Part shown: positions 15,299 to 24,411 of the stretch, in pieces
Position numbering within the stretch: the first letter of the stretch is position 1
How the letters are laid out: each line of letters opens with the position of its first letter
NCBI RefSeq assembly: GCF_034424805.1
Contig: NZ_JAXOUF010000016.1
Location: 42,330-106,329, forward strand
DNA length: 64,000 bases
Source of the DNA: Labrys sedimenti
GTDB taxonomy: Bacteria > Pseudomonadota > Alphaproteobacteria > Rhizobiales > Labraceae
Direction: 5' to 3'
Notes under the pieces: generated by a model
Seen by the model: only the letters and a program-made list of their open reading frames with translations
Databases searched by the model: none
What the model was told of the DNA's origin: nothing
Translations under genes and position numbers: made by a program

Positions 15299-16459
15299 TC
15301 ACAGCCCCGTCAGCAGCGACCCGTCCTCGCCCACCACATATTTGCGCACGTCCCGGAAACCGGGCGGATCGCGGTCGACGAGAACCTGATAGGGCAGCAC
15401 CGGCAGGACGAGCGAGCGCTCGAGCCGGGTCACGCCGGCTTCGGCGGCGGCGGGCTGATACTGGTCGAGGTCGAAGATCTCGCGCTCCACCGTGGACAGC
15501 AGGCCCGCGGGCACTCTTTCACTGCGGGCCGAAACCAGCGTCTCGATGGTCCAGGCCAATGCCCAGTCGCTCTCCTCGGTGCGCGAGACCTCGGCCAGGA
15601 TCTCGCGCAGAGGACCGGTCTGCTCGGTGAAGGCGTGCGAATACATCGGCCCGACATGGATGCGGCGGAGCAGCTTGGGATGCAGATTGTCGAAATCGAC
15701 GTCGAAGCCGCGGGCGATGGTGAGGAGCTTGAGGCTGGAGAGAGACTGCGCCATCAGGTGGGATTGCACCTGCGGCCAGCGCATCTGGTCCTCGTTGAGG
15801 ATGACATGGCCGGTATCCTCGACCACCAGGAGATAGATCACCGGCAGGCTGAGGGCACTGTCATAGACGGCCCAGTGCAGGAGATAGCGCCGGCGCTGTG
15901 CCTTGGGGTCGGACAGCAGCACGAATTGCGGGTGGTTCTGGGCGAAGAACAGGCCACGCGACTTCAGCGTCTCGTAATAGATGCGCTGGCTCATCGCATA
16001 TTGCAGGTTGGTCGGCCTCGCCCGTTCGGAGAGGATGGCCGCGATCATCGCCTCCTTCAGCCTGATCTGGTCGGGCTGGTTGGCGAGGTGGCGGTCGACC
16101 TGTGCCAGGTCGTTCGCCATCGTCATGATCTCCTGGAACACCGGAAAGCCGCTCTCCGAGCGGTCGATCGCCAAGGTCAGGGGCAGCGAGGAGACGCGGC
16201 CCGACATCAGGTGCTTGAGGCTGAGGGCAGTGAAGGTCTTGGCCAGGCGCTGGAGATAGTTCTCGATCAGGTCGAGCTGGATCCTGGCGAACTCGCCGCC
16301 GCCATATTTGGCGTCATCGGCCAGGCTCGCCTGGTTTCCCTGGCCGGTCTGGCCGGCGATCTCGCGCAGATGGCGGATGATGCGGGAGAACTTGCCGAAA
16401 TAGCGCCGCATCGCCTGGGGGTCCGGCAGGGTGACATGGTCGTTACCGGGAGGGGTCAA
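15299..16459 (-). CDS. Unknown conserved protein of the AAA+ unit
   Basis: A 386-residue soluble protein that I do not recognise. It is rich in predicted helix at the N-terminus (RRYFGKFSRIIRHLREIAGQ, RIQLDLIENYLQRLAKTFTAL), followed by a mixed alpha/beta part (VIYLLVVEDTGHVILNEDQMRWPQ, VQSHLMAQSLSSLKLLTIARGFDVDFDN). The start is a TTG with GAGG seven bases upstream; an ATG at 16411 is the alternative. It lies between the coiled-coil gene and the ATPase gene, with a family-A palindrome before it and a GC-rich hairpin (15258-15273) after it. Co-directional placement suggests it works with the ATPase; nothing more specific is supported. Confidence 0.7.
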   Translation of the reverse strand: MTPPGNDHVTLPDPQAMRRYFGKFSRIIRHLREIAGQTGQGNQASLADDAKYGGGEFARIQLDLIENYLQRLAKTFTALSLKHLMSGRVSSLPLTLAIDRSESGFPVFQEIMTMANDLAQVDRHLANQPDQIRLKEAMIAAILSERARPTNLQYAMSQRIYYETLKSRGLFFAQNHPQFVLLSDPKAQRRRYLLHWAVYDSALSLPVIYLLVVEDTGHVILNEDQMRWPQVQSHLMAQSLSSLKLLTIARGFDVDFDNLHPKLLRRIHVGPMYSHAFTEQTGPLREILAEVSRTEESDWALAWTIETLVSARSERVPAGLLSTVEREIFDLDQYQPAAAEAGVTRLERSLVLPVLPYQVLVDRDPPGFRDVRKYVVGEDGSLLTGL

Positions 16460-16475
16460 GGGCGGCCTCGAAGAA

Positions 16476-16605
16476 GGTCATCCCGGACGCGATGCAGCAC
16501 GCAGTGATGCTTCGCAGATCCGGGATCGCGGGTGGAGAGGGGCGTCGACGAGCGGTCCCGTGTCTGCATCGCATCATTTGATGCTGCAATGCGCACGGGA
16601 TGACC
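16476..16605. repeat. Palindromic repeat, family A, copy 2
   Basis: It begins GGTCATCCCGGACGCGATGC and ends GCGCACGGGATGACC, with inner CAGATCCGGGAT and GGTCCCGTGTCTGC. Same length and motif order as 4227-4356. It fills the gap between the coiled-coil gene and the next gene of the AAA+ unit, so any transcript through the unit carries this structure. Confidence 0.85.
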
Positions 16606-16607
16606 CA

Positions 16608-17687
16608 CTACGCCCCGCCATAAAGGTTCTTGTCGTGCTTCTCGACGATCTTGGCGAAACGGCGGGCGAAGCGCTCGTCGGATTTGGCCTTTTCTTCCAG
16701 GATCTTGCGGGCGAAGACCATGTGGTCCTCGTGCTTTTCCATCATCTCGGCCATGCGCTGGTTGGTGGCCGAGCCGATGGCGGCCATGGCGGCCTGGGCT
16801 TCCTGGTCGGTCTTGACGCCGATCTCGTTGATGCGGTGGGCGACGTCCTGCTGCTGGGCCGTCTTCAGCGACTTGGTGAGCGCATCATAGAGCACCACAC
16901 GCTGCTTGGTGTCGGTCTGCAGCTTGTTGATCAGCACCATCTGGGTGGCGGCCTGGTTCTGCAGGCTGTCGACCCAGCTCTTGCCCTGCTCGATATAGCG
17001 CTCCAGCGTCTGCGACTGCGCGAGCTTGACCTGCTCTTCCTGCACGAGATTGTTGTAGGCCGCATTGGTCTGGGCGAGCTCGGTCTCGAGCCGCGTGCGG
17101 GCGGCGGCATCCTGCTCCATCGAGATCTTGTTCTCGAGATCGATGATCCGGGGATCCATGGCCAGGACCTGGGCGCGGATCTTCTCCAAGTCCGCCACGG
17201 TGCTTTCGCGATCGGACAGAGTGCCGGACAGGTTCTTCTCGACCCGGCTCTTGTGGTCGTTGAGCACGCCGAGCTGGCTCTGCAGCAGATTGACGATGAT
17301 GTCGGACTTGGAGATCAGGTCCTGCAGCTTGTCGTCGATGGAGGCGGCGCGCAGGCGCTCCTCGCGCATGGAGTCCGACTTGGCGGAGGAGAAGATGCCC
17401 ACGAAGCTCTCCCAGCCGGACTTCTCGCGCATGGCGTCGAATTCCTTGGAGAAGCCGGCGGTGACGTCGTCGAGGCCCATGATGAGCTCGGCGATGTTGG
17501 CGTTCATCGCGTTGGAATGGGCGTGAACGTCGTCGAGCGTCGCGTTCTGGATGTCGATGGAGATGTCCTCGCCCTTCTCCATCTTGGAATGGGCGAGCTC
17601 GATCTTCGAGCTGACCTCGGAAATCTTGGCCTGGGCCGCCTTGATTTCAGCTTCGGCGGACTTGATCGCGGCGTCGAACTCGGCCAT
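16608..17687 (-). CDS. Coiled-coil protein of the AAA+ unit (TelA-like layout)
   Basis: A 359-residue soluble protein, almost entirely charged heptad-like helix: EFDAAIKSAEAEIKAAQAKI, then SDIIVNLLQSQLGVLNDHKS, RLETELAQTNAAYNNLVQEE and a Lys/Glu-rich tail. The arrangement of long helices with a QMVLINKLQTDTKQRV segment recalls toxic-anion-resistance (TelA-type) proteins, but the resemblance is loose. An ATG at 17711 in frame is possible; the ATG at 17687 has AGGGGAG six bases before it and is preferred. It is the first gene of the minus-strand AAA+ unit, and could form filaments or act as a substrate or adaptor of the ATPase. Function unknown. Confidence 0.75.
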   Translation of the reverse strand: MAEFDAAIKSAEAEIKAAQAKISEVSSKIELAHSKMEKGEDISIDIQNATLDDVHAHSNAMNANIAELIMGLDDVTAGFSKEFDAMREKSGWESFVGIFSSAKSDSMREERLRAASIDDKLQDLISKSDIIVNLLQSQLGVLNDHKSRVEKNLSGTLSDRESTVADLEKIRAQVLAMDPRIIDLENKISMEQDAAARTRLETELAQTNAAYNNLVQEEQVKLAQSQTLERYIEQGKSWVDSLQNQAATQMVLINKLQTDTKQRVVLYDALTKSLKTAQQQDVAHRINEIGVKTDQEAQAAMAAIGSATNQRMAEMMEKHEDHMVFARKILEEKAKSDERFARRFAKIVEKHDKNLYGGA

Positions 17688-18369
17688 GCGGCTCTCCCCT
17701 CGGTTTGGCATCCCCGGAGCAAGGCGCGTTCATGCCGAACGCTTGTCTGCTCCAGGCTCGTTGCTTCCTGGCCGATCCAGCGGATTGGCCAGAGCTTCTT
17801 TGCGTTTCTTGGCAATTGCGCCAATTCGCAAGACGCTTTGACTATTGAGCAACCAGATAGGGGAAATCGAGGCAAGTTTAAAGGGCGAGGTCAGGCCGCC
17901 GCAACTGGCGTGTGACGTAGGGCACACGGGGATCGGGGGAGGGGAAGAGGGAGGCGGACCCGCTTGATGGGGCCATGCGAGGCCGGGAAAGGAGAAATGT
18001 GCGGGCGTTGGCATATCGGATCTCGGAAACAGATCGATAGCCTTCGGGATCCCCATCGCGCATATCCGCAAGCTTGATCGTTCACGCGAATTTCAGACGC
18101 ACGGATGACCTCATTTCGTGTTTCCGGCGTGGAGGAATGCTATCAAGTCAACTCGATATCGAAAGAGGGGCCTCAAGCGTGCGTCATCACTAACGTGCGT
18201 CATCATGAATTTGCCGCCGTCGCCTGTGGCGCGGGATGCGACGAGTATTGGTCGCCATGTCTGCTTGACTTGCTTCCATCCTCGGATGAAGAATAAGAAA
18301 TTCTTCGGTAGTTGAGGAAGAAATTATCTTTTCTTTTTATCGTGTCGGAATTCGGCTTAAGGAGTTGTG
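17688..18369. other. Intergenic stretch between divergent genes
   Basis: About 680 bases between the coiled-coil gene (minus) and the peroxidase gene (plus). It should hold both promoters, but I see no clear -35/-10 pair. Short frames (for example 18105-18296) lack a ribosome-binding site and family features. AAGGAG at 18359-18364 is the ribosome-binding site of the peroxidase gene. Confidence 0.5.
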
Positions 18370-19422
18370 ATGTCATCAGGTCCGGCGCCCTCCTATTCTA
18401 CCTGGTTATCTTTTGCGATTATTGGGGTGGTCGTCGCAGGTGGAGGCGCTGCTTTTGCCTACACTGCCGGGTGGCTTTCACCCCAGGCCCTCACGCCGCA
18501 AAAACTCGTCGATGCCTTGGCACCAGCGTCCGGGCCGGCACTCGGCCACCGGCGCAATCATGCGAAAGGCATCTGTTTTGCCGGTCGGTTCGAAGCGAAT
18601 GGTTCCGGCGCCAGCCTCTCGAAGGCAAGCATGTTGGCTGCCGGCAGCTATGCGGTCGTCGGGCGCCTCAATCTCGGCACGCCGGACCCGAAGGCCAACG
18701 ATGCCACGGTCCGGGTGAGGGGACTTGGGATCCAGATCACCGGAGCCGACGGCCAGCAATGGCGCAGCGCCATGATCGACCCGCCCTTCTTCCCGGTTTC
18801 CACGCCGCAGGCCTTCTACGAGCTCCTCATCGCCTCGGCGAGCAAGGATCCGGAGGCGATGAAGCGTTTCGCCGGCGCCCATCCCGAAATCGCGGCGTTC
18901 GGCGGCTGGGCCAAGGCTGCGCCTTGGACGGCAAGTTATGCCGAGGACCGCTTCAACAGCCTGAACAGCTTCATCTTCACGAATGCAACGGGCGCGGAGC
19001 AGGCGGTGCGCTGGTCATTGGTTCCCACGGTCGCCGCCAGTGCCCTTGCGCCGGACGATTTGGCCAAGCGCAACGCCGATTTCCTCGAGCAAGAAATCGC
19101 GGAACGGTTGAAGGCGGGACCCGTGCAATGGAAGATGGTCGTCACCCTGGCCAATCCGGGCGATCCTACCGCGGATCCGAGCAAGGCCTGGCCGGATGAT
19201 CGAAAGACCGTGGAGGTGGGAACGCTATCCGCCACGCAGATCCTCGCCGAGGATCATGGGCCGTGCCGGGATATCAACTTCGATCCGACCGTGCTTCCCG
19301 ACGGCATTCGCACCTCGGACGATCCCTTCCCGGCCGCCCGGTCGGCGGCCTACGCCGTCTCGTTCGACAGGCGAACGGCCGAATCCGGTAGCTATCCCAC
19401 CCAGCAGGGAGCACAGCAATGA
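18370..19422 (+). CDS. Catalase-related haem peroxidase (SrpA-like)
   Basis: The 350-residue protein has an N-terminal membrane anchor or signal (about 12-34, WLSFAIIGVVVAGGGAAFAY) and a catalase-fold domain. HRRNHAKGICFAGRFEANG carries the distal haem histidine (H64). Near the C-terminus, ARSAAYAVSFDRR carries the likely proximal tyrosine haem ligand. It is shorter than true catalases, as in the SrpA/catalase-related peroxidase group, which act as periplasmic peroxidases. AAGGAG at 18359 with five-base spacing selects the ATG at 18370 over the GTG just before it. The stop overlaps the start of cytochrome b561, which probably donates electrons to it. Confidence 0.88.
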   Translation: MSSGPAPSYSTWLSFAIIGVVVAGGGAAFAYTAGWLSPQALTPQKLVDALAPASGPALGHRRNHAKGICFAGRFEANGSGASLSKASMLAAGSYAVVGRLNLGTPDPKANDATVRVRGLGIQITGADGQQWRSAMIDPPFFPVSTPQAFYELLIASASKDPEAMKRFAGAHPEIAAFGGWAKAAPWTASYAEDRFNSLNSFIFTNATGAEQAVRWSLVPTVAASALAPDDLAKRNADFLEQEIAERLKAGPVQWKMVVTLANPGDPTADPSKAWPDDRKTVEVGTLSATQILAEDHGPCRDINFDPTVLPDGIRTSDDPFPAARSAAYAVSFDRRTAESGSYPTQQGAQQ

Positions 19423-19958
19423 CAGCGGCTAGCGGCTCCTTCTCGCTCCTGCAGCGACTGTTGCACTGGGTGATGGCGATCTGCATTCTCGCCATGCTGT
19501 TCATCGGCGTGGCAATGGTGCGGACGATCGGGCCGGACTATCTATCCCTGATTTCAATTCACAAGAGTCTCGGCATCGCCATCCTGGTGCTGGCGCTCCT
19601 CAGGCTGGCGGTCCGGTTGAGAAAAGGCGCGCCTGCCTTGCCCTATGATCTGCCGGCGCCCGTGAAGCTGGCGGCCTATCTGTCGCATCTGGCCTTCTAT
19701 CTGCTGATGATCGGGATGCCGCTGATCGGATGGGCGATGATGTCCGCGGCGGGCTACCCGATCGTCCTGGCGGGCGGCCTGCGCCTGCCTGCGATCCTGC
19801 CGGCCAGCCGCGAAATGCATGCCCTGCTCTGGGATGCTCATTTCTATCTGGCAATGGCCTTCTTTGCGCTGGTCCTGGTTCACATCGCGGCGGCTCTCTT
19901 CCACCTGCTGGTGAGGCGGGATGAGGTCTTCAAGCAAATGACGGTTGGGACCGAGTAA
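19419..19958 (+). CDS. Cytochrome b561
   Basis: A 179-residue inner-membrane di-haem cytochrome with four transmembrane helices (about 13-32, 46-63, 88-110, 142-165). Candidate haem histidines are in LLHWVM (H16), IHKSLG (H48), LSHLAF (H90) and VLVHIAAALFH. It overlaps the peroxidase gene by ATGA, the common SrpA-plus-b561 pairing in which the cytochrome would carry electrons from ubiquinol to the periplasmic peroxidase. A second b561 gene ends at 337. Physiological partner is inferred from the overlap. Confidence 0.9.
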   Translation: MTAASGSFSLLQRLLHWVMAICILAMLFIGVAMVRTIGPDYLSLISIHKSLGIAILVLALLRLAVRLRKGAPALPYDLPAPVKLAAYLSHLAFYLLMIGMPLIGWAMMSAAGYPIVLAGGLRLPAILPASREMHALLWDAHFYLAMAFFALVLVHIAAALFHLLVRRDEVFKQMTVGTE

Positions 19959-20009
19959 GGCGTATGGATCAGGCTCAGTGACGAGGCGGATGCGTCTCGG
20001 GTACCACTC

Positions 20010-21293
20010 TCACCCCTCCGGCGTCTCCGCCACGATCGGGGTGATCCTCAGCGATGCGATGCGGTTCTTCTGCTTCCTCAGCACCTGGAAGCGGTAGCCA
20101 TGGAAGGTGAAGGTCTGGCCGGCCTCCGGGATGGTGCGGGCCTCGTGGATGACGAGGCCGGCGATGGTGGTGGCTTCCTCGTCCGGCAGGGTCCAGTCCA
20201 TGGCGCGGTTGAGGTCGCGGATCGGCACCGAGCCGTCGACATTGACGGCGCCGTCCGCCTGAGGGCGCACGCCCGTCACCACCAGATCGTGCTCGTCGGA
20301 GATGTCGCCGACGATCTCCTCGATGATGTCCTCCAGCGTGACGATGCCGAGCACCGAGCCATATTCGTCGACCACGAAGGCGAAATGCTGCTTCCTGCGG
20401 CGGAAGGAGCGCAACTGGTCGACCAGCGAGGTGGTGTCGGGCACGAACCAGGCCGGCAGGGCGATCTCCTCGATGTCGAGCTTGAGGGGATCGTTGCCGG
20501 CGGCATCGAGGGCGCGCAAGAGGTCCTTGGCGTGCAGCACGCCGATGATGTTCTCGGGGCTCTCCTTCCACACCGGGATGCGGGTATAGGGCGCGGCGAG
20601 CACGCTCTGCACGATCTGGGCAGCGCCCTCGTCGAGGTCGACGGAGAACATCTTGGTGCGGTGGACCATGACGTCGTCGACCGTGAGTTCCTGCAGGTCG
20701 AGCAGGCCGCCGAACATGTCGCGATCGGTCTTCTCCACCGAGCCTTCCCTGTGCAGGAGGTCGACGGTGCCGCGCAACTCGTCGGTAGCCGAGAGCAAAG
20801 AGGGATGCTTGCCGACCTCCAGGCCGACGAGGCGCAGGATAGCGCGCACCAGCCAGCCCAGCACCCCCGTCACCGGCGAGAAGACCAGCACCACCAGCCG
20901 GACCGGCCAGCCGACCGCCAGGGAAAAGCTCTCAGGATAGTTGATGGCAATGGTCTTGGGCAGGATCTCGACGAAGATGATGGTCAGGACCGAGATGACG
21001 ATGGTGGCGTAGAAGATGCCGACATCGCCGAAGATGTCGAGCAGGATGCCGGTGGTCAATGCCGCCGCGGCGGTGTTGACGATGCTGGTGCCGACCAGGA
21101 GCGAGCCGATCATCGCCTCGCGGATGTCGAGCAGCTTGTTGACGACCTTGGCGCGCTGGCTGCCGTTCTTCTCCAGCGACAGCAGCCGCGCTCGCGAGGC
21201 GGCGGTGAGGGCGGTTTCCGAGCCCGCGAAGAAGAAGCCCGCCAGCAGGAGCAGGAAGACGATGAAGAGCGAGTACCAGGCCTCGGGATGCAT
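20010..21293 (-). CDS. CorC/HlyC-type CBS-domain membrane protein
   Basis: The 427-residue protein has an N-terminal DUF21 (CNNM) membrane domain with about four hydrophobic segments (1-185; GSETALTAASRARL is the family hallmark), two CBS motifs (about 205-320; DVMVHRTKMFSVD and AFVVDEYGSVLGIVTLEDIIEEIVGDI), and a C-terminal CorC/HlyC domain (335-425). The family is linked to magnesium/cobalt efflux; the older name haemolysin is misleading. It lies downstream of aroB on the same strand, separated by a palindromic repeat, an order common in Hyphomicrobiales. Confidence 0.92.
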   Translation of the reverse strand: MHPEAWYSLFIVFLLLLAGFFFAGSETALTAASRARLLSLEKNGSQRAKVVNKLLDIREAMIGSLLVGTSIVNTAAAALTTGILLDIFGDVGIFYATIVISVLTIIFVEILPKTIAINYPESFSLAVGWPVRLVVLVFSPVTGVLGWLVRAILRLVGLEVGKHPSLLSATDELRGTVDLLHREGSVEKTDRDMFGGLLDLQELTVDDVMVHRTKMFSVDLDEGAAQIVQSVLAAPYTRIPVWKESPENIIGVLHAKDLLRALDAAGNDPLKLDIEEIALPAWFVPDTTSLVDQLRSFRRRKQHFAFVVDEYGSVLGIVTLEDIIEEIVGDISDEHDLVVTGVRPQADGAVNVDGSVPIRDLNRAMDWTLPDEEATTIAGLVIHEARTIPEAGQTFTFHGYRFQVLRKQKNRIASLRITPIVAETPEG

Positions 21294-21326
21294 GGGTTAC
21301 TTCCGGCTAGGCCCAAGGAAAGAGAT

Positions 21327-21406
21327 CGTCATTGCGAGCGCAGCGAAGCAATCCAGATTTGGCCCGTCATGAAGATCCGGATTGCTTCGCTGCGCTCGCA
21401 ATGACG
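21327..21406. repeat. Palindromic repeat, family C
   Basis: CGTCATTGCGAGCGCAGCGA at one end and TCGCTGCGCTCGCAATGACG at the other are perfect inverted arms that continue into GCAATCC/GGATTGC around a central 24-base loop. This type of sequence is widespread between genes in alphaproteobacteria. It lies between the aroB stop and the CorC-like gene start. Only one copy is in the window. Confidence 0.9.
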
Positions 21407-21418
21407 GTTTAGACATCG

Positions 21419-22552
21419 TCACGCTCCCGGCTTGCCGGCATCGGCGAGCTTCTCTTCCAGGAAGCCCGTCACGGCATGGGGATCGACATCGTTGGCGATG
21501 AAGCTCTCGCCGATGCCGCGGGTGAGAATGAAGGTGAGCTTGCCGCGCTTGACCTTCTTGTCCTGCAGGATGGCGTTCATCAACTCGTCCGCGGTGCCGG
21601 CACCACCCGGCACCTGGTCGATGCGGGTCGGCAGTCCGGCGGCGGCAAGATGGGCGGCGACGCGCGAGGGCGTTTCCTGGGAGCACAGGCCGAGCCGGGC
21701 CGAGAACTCATGGGCCAGCACCATGCCGATCGAGACACCCTCGCCATGCACCAGGCGGGCGGAATTGTAGCCGGTGACCGCTTCCAGGGCATGGCCGAAG
21801 GTGTGGCCGAGATTGAGGAGCGCCCGCTCGCCGGTCTCGGTCTCGTCGCGGGCGACGATGCCGGCCTTGGAGCGGCAGGAGGTGGCGATGGCCTCGACGC
21901 GCGACGGCCCGCCCGCCATCACGTCCTGCCAATTCGTCTCGAGCCAATGGAAGAAGGGAGCATCGTTGATCAGGCCGTATTTGGCGACCTCGGCATAGCC
22001 GGCGCGGAATTCGCGCCTGGAGAGGGTGTCGAGCACCTGCGTATCGGCCAGCACGAGGCTGGGCTGATGGAAGGCGCCCACCAGGTTCTTGCCGTGGCGG
22101 GAATTGATGCCGGTCTTGCCGCCCACCGAGGAATCGACCTGCGCCAGCAGGCTGGTGGGGATCTGGACGAAGCGCATGCCGCGCCGGACCGCCGCTGCCG
22201 CAAAGCCGGCGAGGTCCCCGATCACGCCGCCGCCGAAGGCGACGACGAGATCGCCGCGCTCGACCCGGGTGGCGATCAGGCCCTCGCAGACCTCGGCGAA
22301 GGTGGCGAAACTCTTGGAGGCCTCGCCGGGCGCGACCGTGATGGTCTGGTGCTCGATACCGGCCGTATCGAGGCTCGCCGTCAATGTCGCCAGGTGCAGG
22401 GCCGCGACATTGGCATCGGTGACGATGGCCAGGCGTGCCTTGGGCGCGAGGGCGGCGATGCGTTGGCCGGCCTCAGGAAGGAGGCCCGGACCGATGGCGA
22501 TCTCGTAGGAGCGCGCGCCCAGCGCGACGGGAACGACGATGGGCTGGCTCAT
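21419..22552 (-). CDS. aroB: 3-dehydroquinate synthase
   Basis: The 377-residue enzyme catalyses the second step of the shikimate pathway (DAHP to 3-dehydroquinate, NAD and a divalent metal needed). Motifs: GGGVIGDLAGF (107-117) at the NAD site, QVDSSVGGKTGIN (138-150), and the metal ligands E188 in GYAEVAKYG, H250 in NLGHTFGHA and H269 in LVHGEG. The frame extends upstream into aroK, but the ATG at 22552 gives the family N-terminus and overlaps the aroK stop (ATGA). aroK and aroB are together as in most proteobacteria. Confidence 0.96.
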   Translation of the reverse strand: MSQPIVVPVALGARSYEIAIGPGLLPEAGQRIAALAPKARLAIVTDANVAALHLATLTASLDTAGIEHQTITVAPGEASKSFATFAEVCEGLIATRVERGDLVVAFGGGVIGDLAGFAAAAVRRGMRFVQIPTSLLAQVDSSVGGKTGINSRHGKNLVGAFHQPSLVLADTQVLDTLSRREFRAGYAEVAKYGLINDAPFFHWLETNWQDVMAGGPSRVEAIATSCRSKAGIVARDETETGERALLNLGHTFGHALEAVTGYNSARLVHGEGVSIGMVLAHEFSARLGLCSQETPSRVAAHLAAAGLPTRIDQVPGGAGTADELMNAILQDKKVKRGKLTFILTRGIGESFIANDVDPHAVTGFLEEKLADAGKPGA

Positions 22553-23178
22553 GCCGGTCTGTCCGATCTTTCGGTCGATAGATGATGTTCGAGGGCGGTG
22601 ACGACATCCTCCAGCACCGTCTCCTGGGCGACGTCGCGCGACAGCACGGTGACATCGGCGCCGGCATAGACGGGATAGCGGACTTCGATCAGCTTGCGCA
22701 GCGTACCTTCCGGATCGGGCGTCTGCAGGAGCGGGCGGGTCGGCTTGCGGCGAACGCGCCGCATCAGCACGTCGAGTTCCGCCTTCAGCCAGATCGAGAT
22801 ACCACAATTGGCGATGAGGGCGCGGGTCTCCTCGTTCATATAGGCGCCGCCGCCGGTCGCCAGCACGATCGGCTTGTCGCAGGCGAGCAGCCTGGCGATG
22901 ACGCGGCGTTCCTTGTCACGGAAAAAGGCTTCGCCATCCGAGGCGAAGATCTCCGAAATGGTCTTCTGGGCGGCTTCCTCGATCTCGGTATCGGCATCGC
23001 GGAATTCGAGGCCGAGCCGGCCTGCCAAGCGCCGGCCGACGGCGCTCTTGCCCGCACCCATCATGCCCACCAGTACGACCGACCGCCCCGCGAGGGCTTC
23101 CGCCACTTTCTTCTCGCGCTCGGCCGGGACAGGGGGTGTCGCAAAGCCGCTCATATCGTCCTGCATCAACAAGTCCAT
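22549..23178 (-). CDS. aroK: Shikimate kinase
   Basis: The 209-residue enzyme phosphorylates shikimate with ATP. Walker A is GMMGAGKS (38-45); shikimate-binding DADTEIE follows at 61-67; GGGAYM and RRKPTRPLLQTPDP (the adenine-site and lid region) come later. The 30-residue N-terminal extension is common in this group; a second in-frame ATG (MQDDMSG, residue 5-6) is possible. The stop overlaps the aroB start. It is transcribed away from the small membrane protein at 23299, so the promoter lies in the 120 bases between. Confidence 0.95.
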   Translation of the reverse strand: MDLLMQDDMSGFATPPVPAEREKKVAEALAGRSVVLVGMMGAGKSAVGRRLAGRLGLEFRDADTEIEEAAQKTISEIFASDGEAFFRDKERRVIARLLACDKPIVLATGGGAYMNEETRALIANCGISIWLKAELDVLMRRVRRKPTRPLLQTPDPEGTLRKLIEVRYPVYAGADVTVLSRDVAQETVLEDVVTALEHHLSTERSDRPA

Positions 23179-23298
23179 CGTTCTAATGAACCGGAGAGGG
23201 GCCTCGATGCAAGAGCCTCAGGGGCAAGCGGCGGGCACAACGCCATGGTGCTGCCCTCAATCGCACATTATCCTGGCACCGTTGCGTTCCGAGTCCTC

Positions 23299-23478
23299 AT
23301 GCCCAGCTTCCTCATGCCCAGCCTCTTCCGCTTCCTTCTCATTCTCCTGCTGCTGGGGCTCACCGGGTTCGGCCTCGTCTATGCGCTGGGCACCTATGTG
23401 AAGCCGGCGACCCGGCCGATGAGCCAGGACGTCCCGCTCAAGAACCTGGAGCCGCCAAAGGAGCCCGCCAAGCCCTGA
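23299..23478 (+). CDS. Small single-pass membrane protein
   Basis: A 59-residue protein with one hydrophobic segment (LFRFLLILLLLGLTGFGLVYALG) near the N-terminus followed by a short polar tail (RPMSQDVPLKNLEPPKEP). The start could be ATG 23299 or ATG 23314. Similar small proteins lie between xerD and aroK in several Hyphomicrobiales, from memory, so I accept it as real in spite of its size. Function unknown. Here it is not adjacent to xerD, which is three genes on. Confidence 0.6.
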   Translation: MPSFLMPSLFRFLLILLLLGLTGFGLVYALGTYVKPATRPMSQDVPLKNLEPPKEPAKP

Positions 23479-23600
23479 CCTGTCCGCCTGCCGGCGGTCC
23501 AGGTATCCGGCGGCCCAGGTATCCGGCGGCCCCGTTTTCCCGTTCAGGGTTCCGGCAACTGCATTTTCGCCCAAGACATGCCGGATGATGCCGTTGCCGC

Positions 23601-24287
23601 ATGGGGACAATGGCCATGATCGTCAAGCTGGTCCTGCAAAATCTCGTGTTCGTCGCCATCATGGCCCTGGTGCTGTTCCTTTCCGCCGGCACGCTGGCCT
23701 GGGCCGCGGCTTGGGTCTATCTGGCCGTTTCCCTGGCTGTCGGCCTCGCCTCCGGCTTGTGGCTCGCCCGGACCGACCCGGGCCTGCTCGCCGAACGCAT
23801 GAGGTTGAGAGCGCCGGAGCAGCCCAGAGCGGACAAATGGTTCATGCTGGTCTTCCTCGTGGTCGCCGTGGTCTGGTTCGTGGTGATCGGGCTCGACCGG
23901 CGCCTGCAGGCTTCCGCCATGCCCCTCCCGCTCGAGGCCGTGGGGCTCGTGCTCTATCTGGCTTCCATGCTCTTCATCATGTGGGTGTTTCGCGAAAACT
24001 CCTTCGCCGCACCGGTGGTCAAGGTGCAGGCCGAGCGTCACCATCACGTGGTCTCGACAGGTCCCTATGCCTTCGTCCGCCATCCCATGTATGCGGGCGT
24101 CATGCTCTATTTCATCGGTACGCCGCTGTTGATCGGCTCCTGGTGGGGGCTCGCGATGATGCCGGTGTTCTTCCTGGCCTTTGCGATCCGCTCGCGCATC
24201 GAGGAACGCACCCTGATGACAGGCCTGCCGGGCTATGCCGACTACGCCCGGGGCGTGCGCTATCGCATGCTGCCCGGGATCTGGTGA
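23601..24287 (+). CDS. Isoprenylcysteine carboxylmethyltransferase-like membrane protein
   Basis: The 228-residue protein has five hydrophobic segments and the C-terminal signature of the ICMT/PEMT family: GPYAFVRHPMYAGVMLYFIG, then EERTLMTGLPGYADYARGVRYRMLPG, in which RHP and the E-E pair bind S-adenosylmethionine and substrate in relatives. Bacterial members methylate lipids or unknown small substrates at the membrane. An ATG at 23610 or 23616 would also fit. It is on the same strand as the FUSC gene that follows. Substrate unknown. Confidence 0.85.
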   Translation: MGTMAMIVKLVLQNLVFVAIMALVLFLSAGTLAWAAAWVYLAVSLAVGLASGLWLARTDPGLLAERMRLRAPEQPRADKWFMLVFLVVAVVWFVVIGLDRRLQASAMPLPLEAVGLVLYLASMLFIMWVFRENSFAAPVVKVQAERHHHVVSTGPYAFVRHPMYAGVMLYFIGTPLLIGSWWGLAMMPVFFLAFAIRSRIEERTLMTGLPGYADYARGVRYRMLPGIW

Positions 24288-24411
24288 GGCTGGGATAGGT
24301 TCGGAAACGATCGTTTCCTATTCTTGCGATTGCGGCATGGGCCTCTCGGCGGCAGTACGCCCTTCATCATCTCGCGGCATGATCCGGTACCAAATCAGCG
24401 ACAAACCCTGT

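Noticed and set aside
13717..15630. Open frame of 637 codons on the plus strand
   Set aside because: Antisense to the AAA+ ATPase, whose motifs are clear.
18105..18296. Cys-rich 63-codon frame
   Set aside because: No ribosome-binding site and no similarity I recognise; likely by chance in the intergenic stretch.
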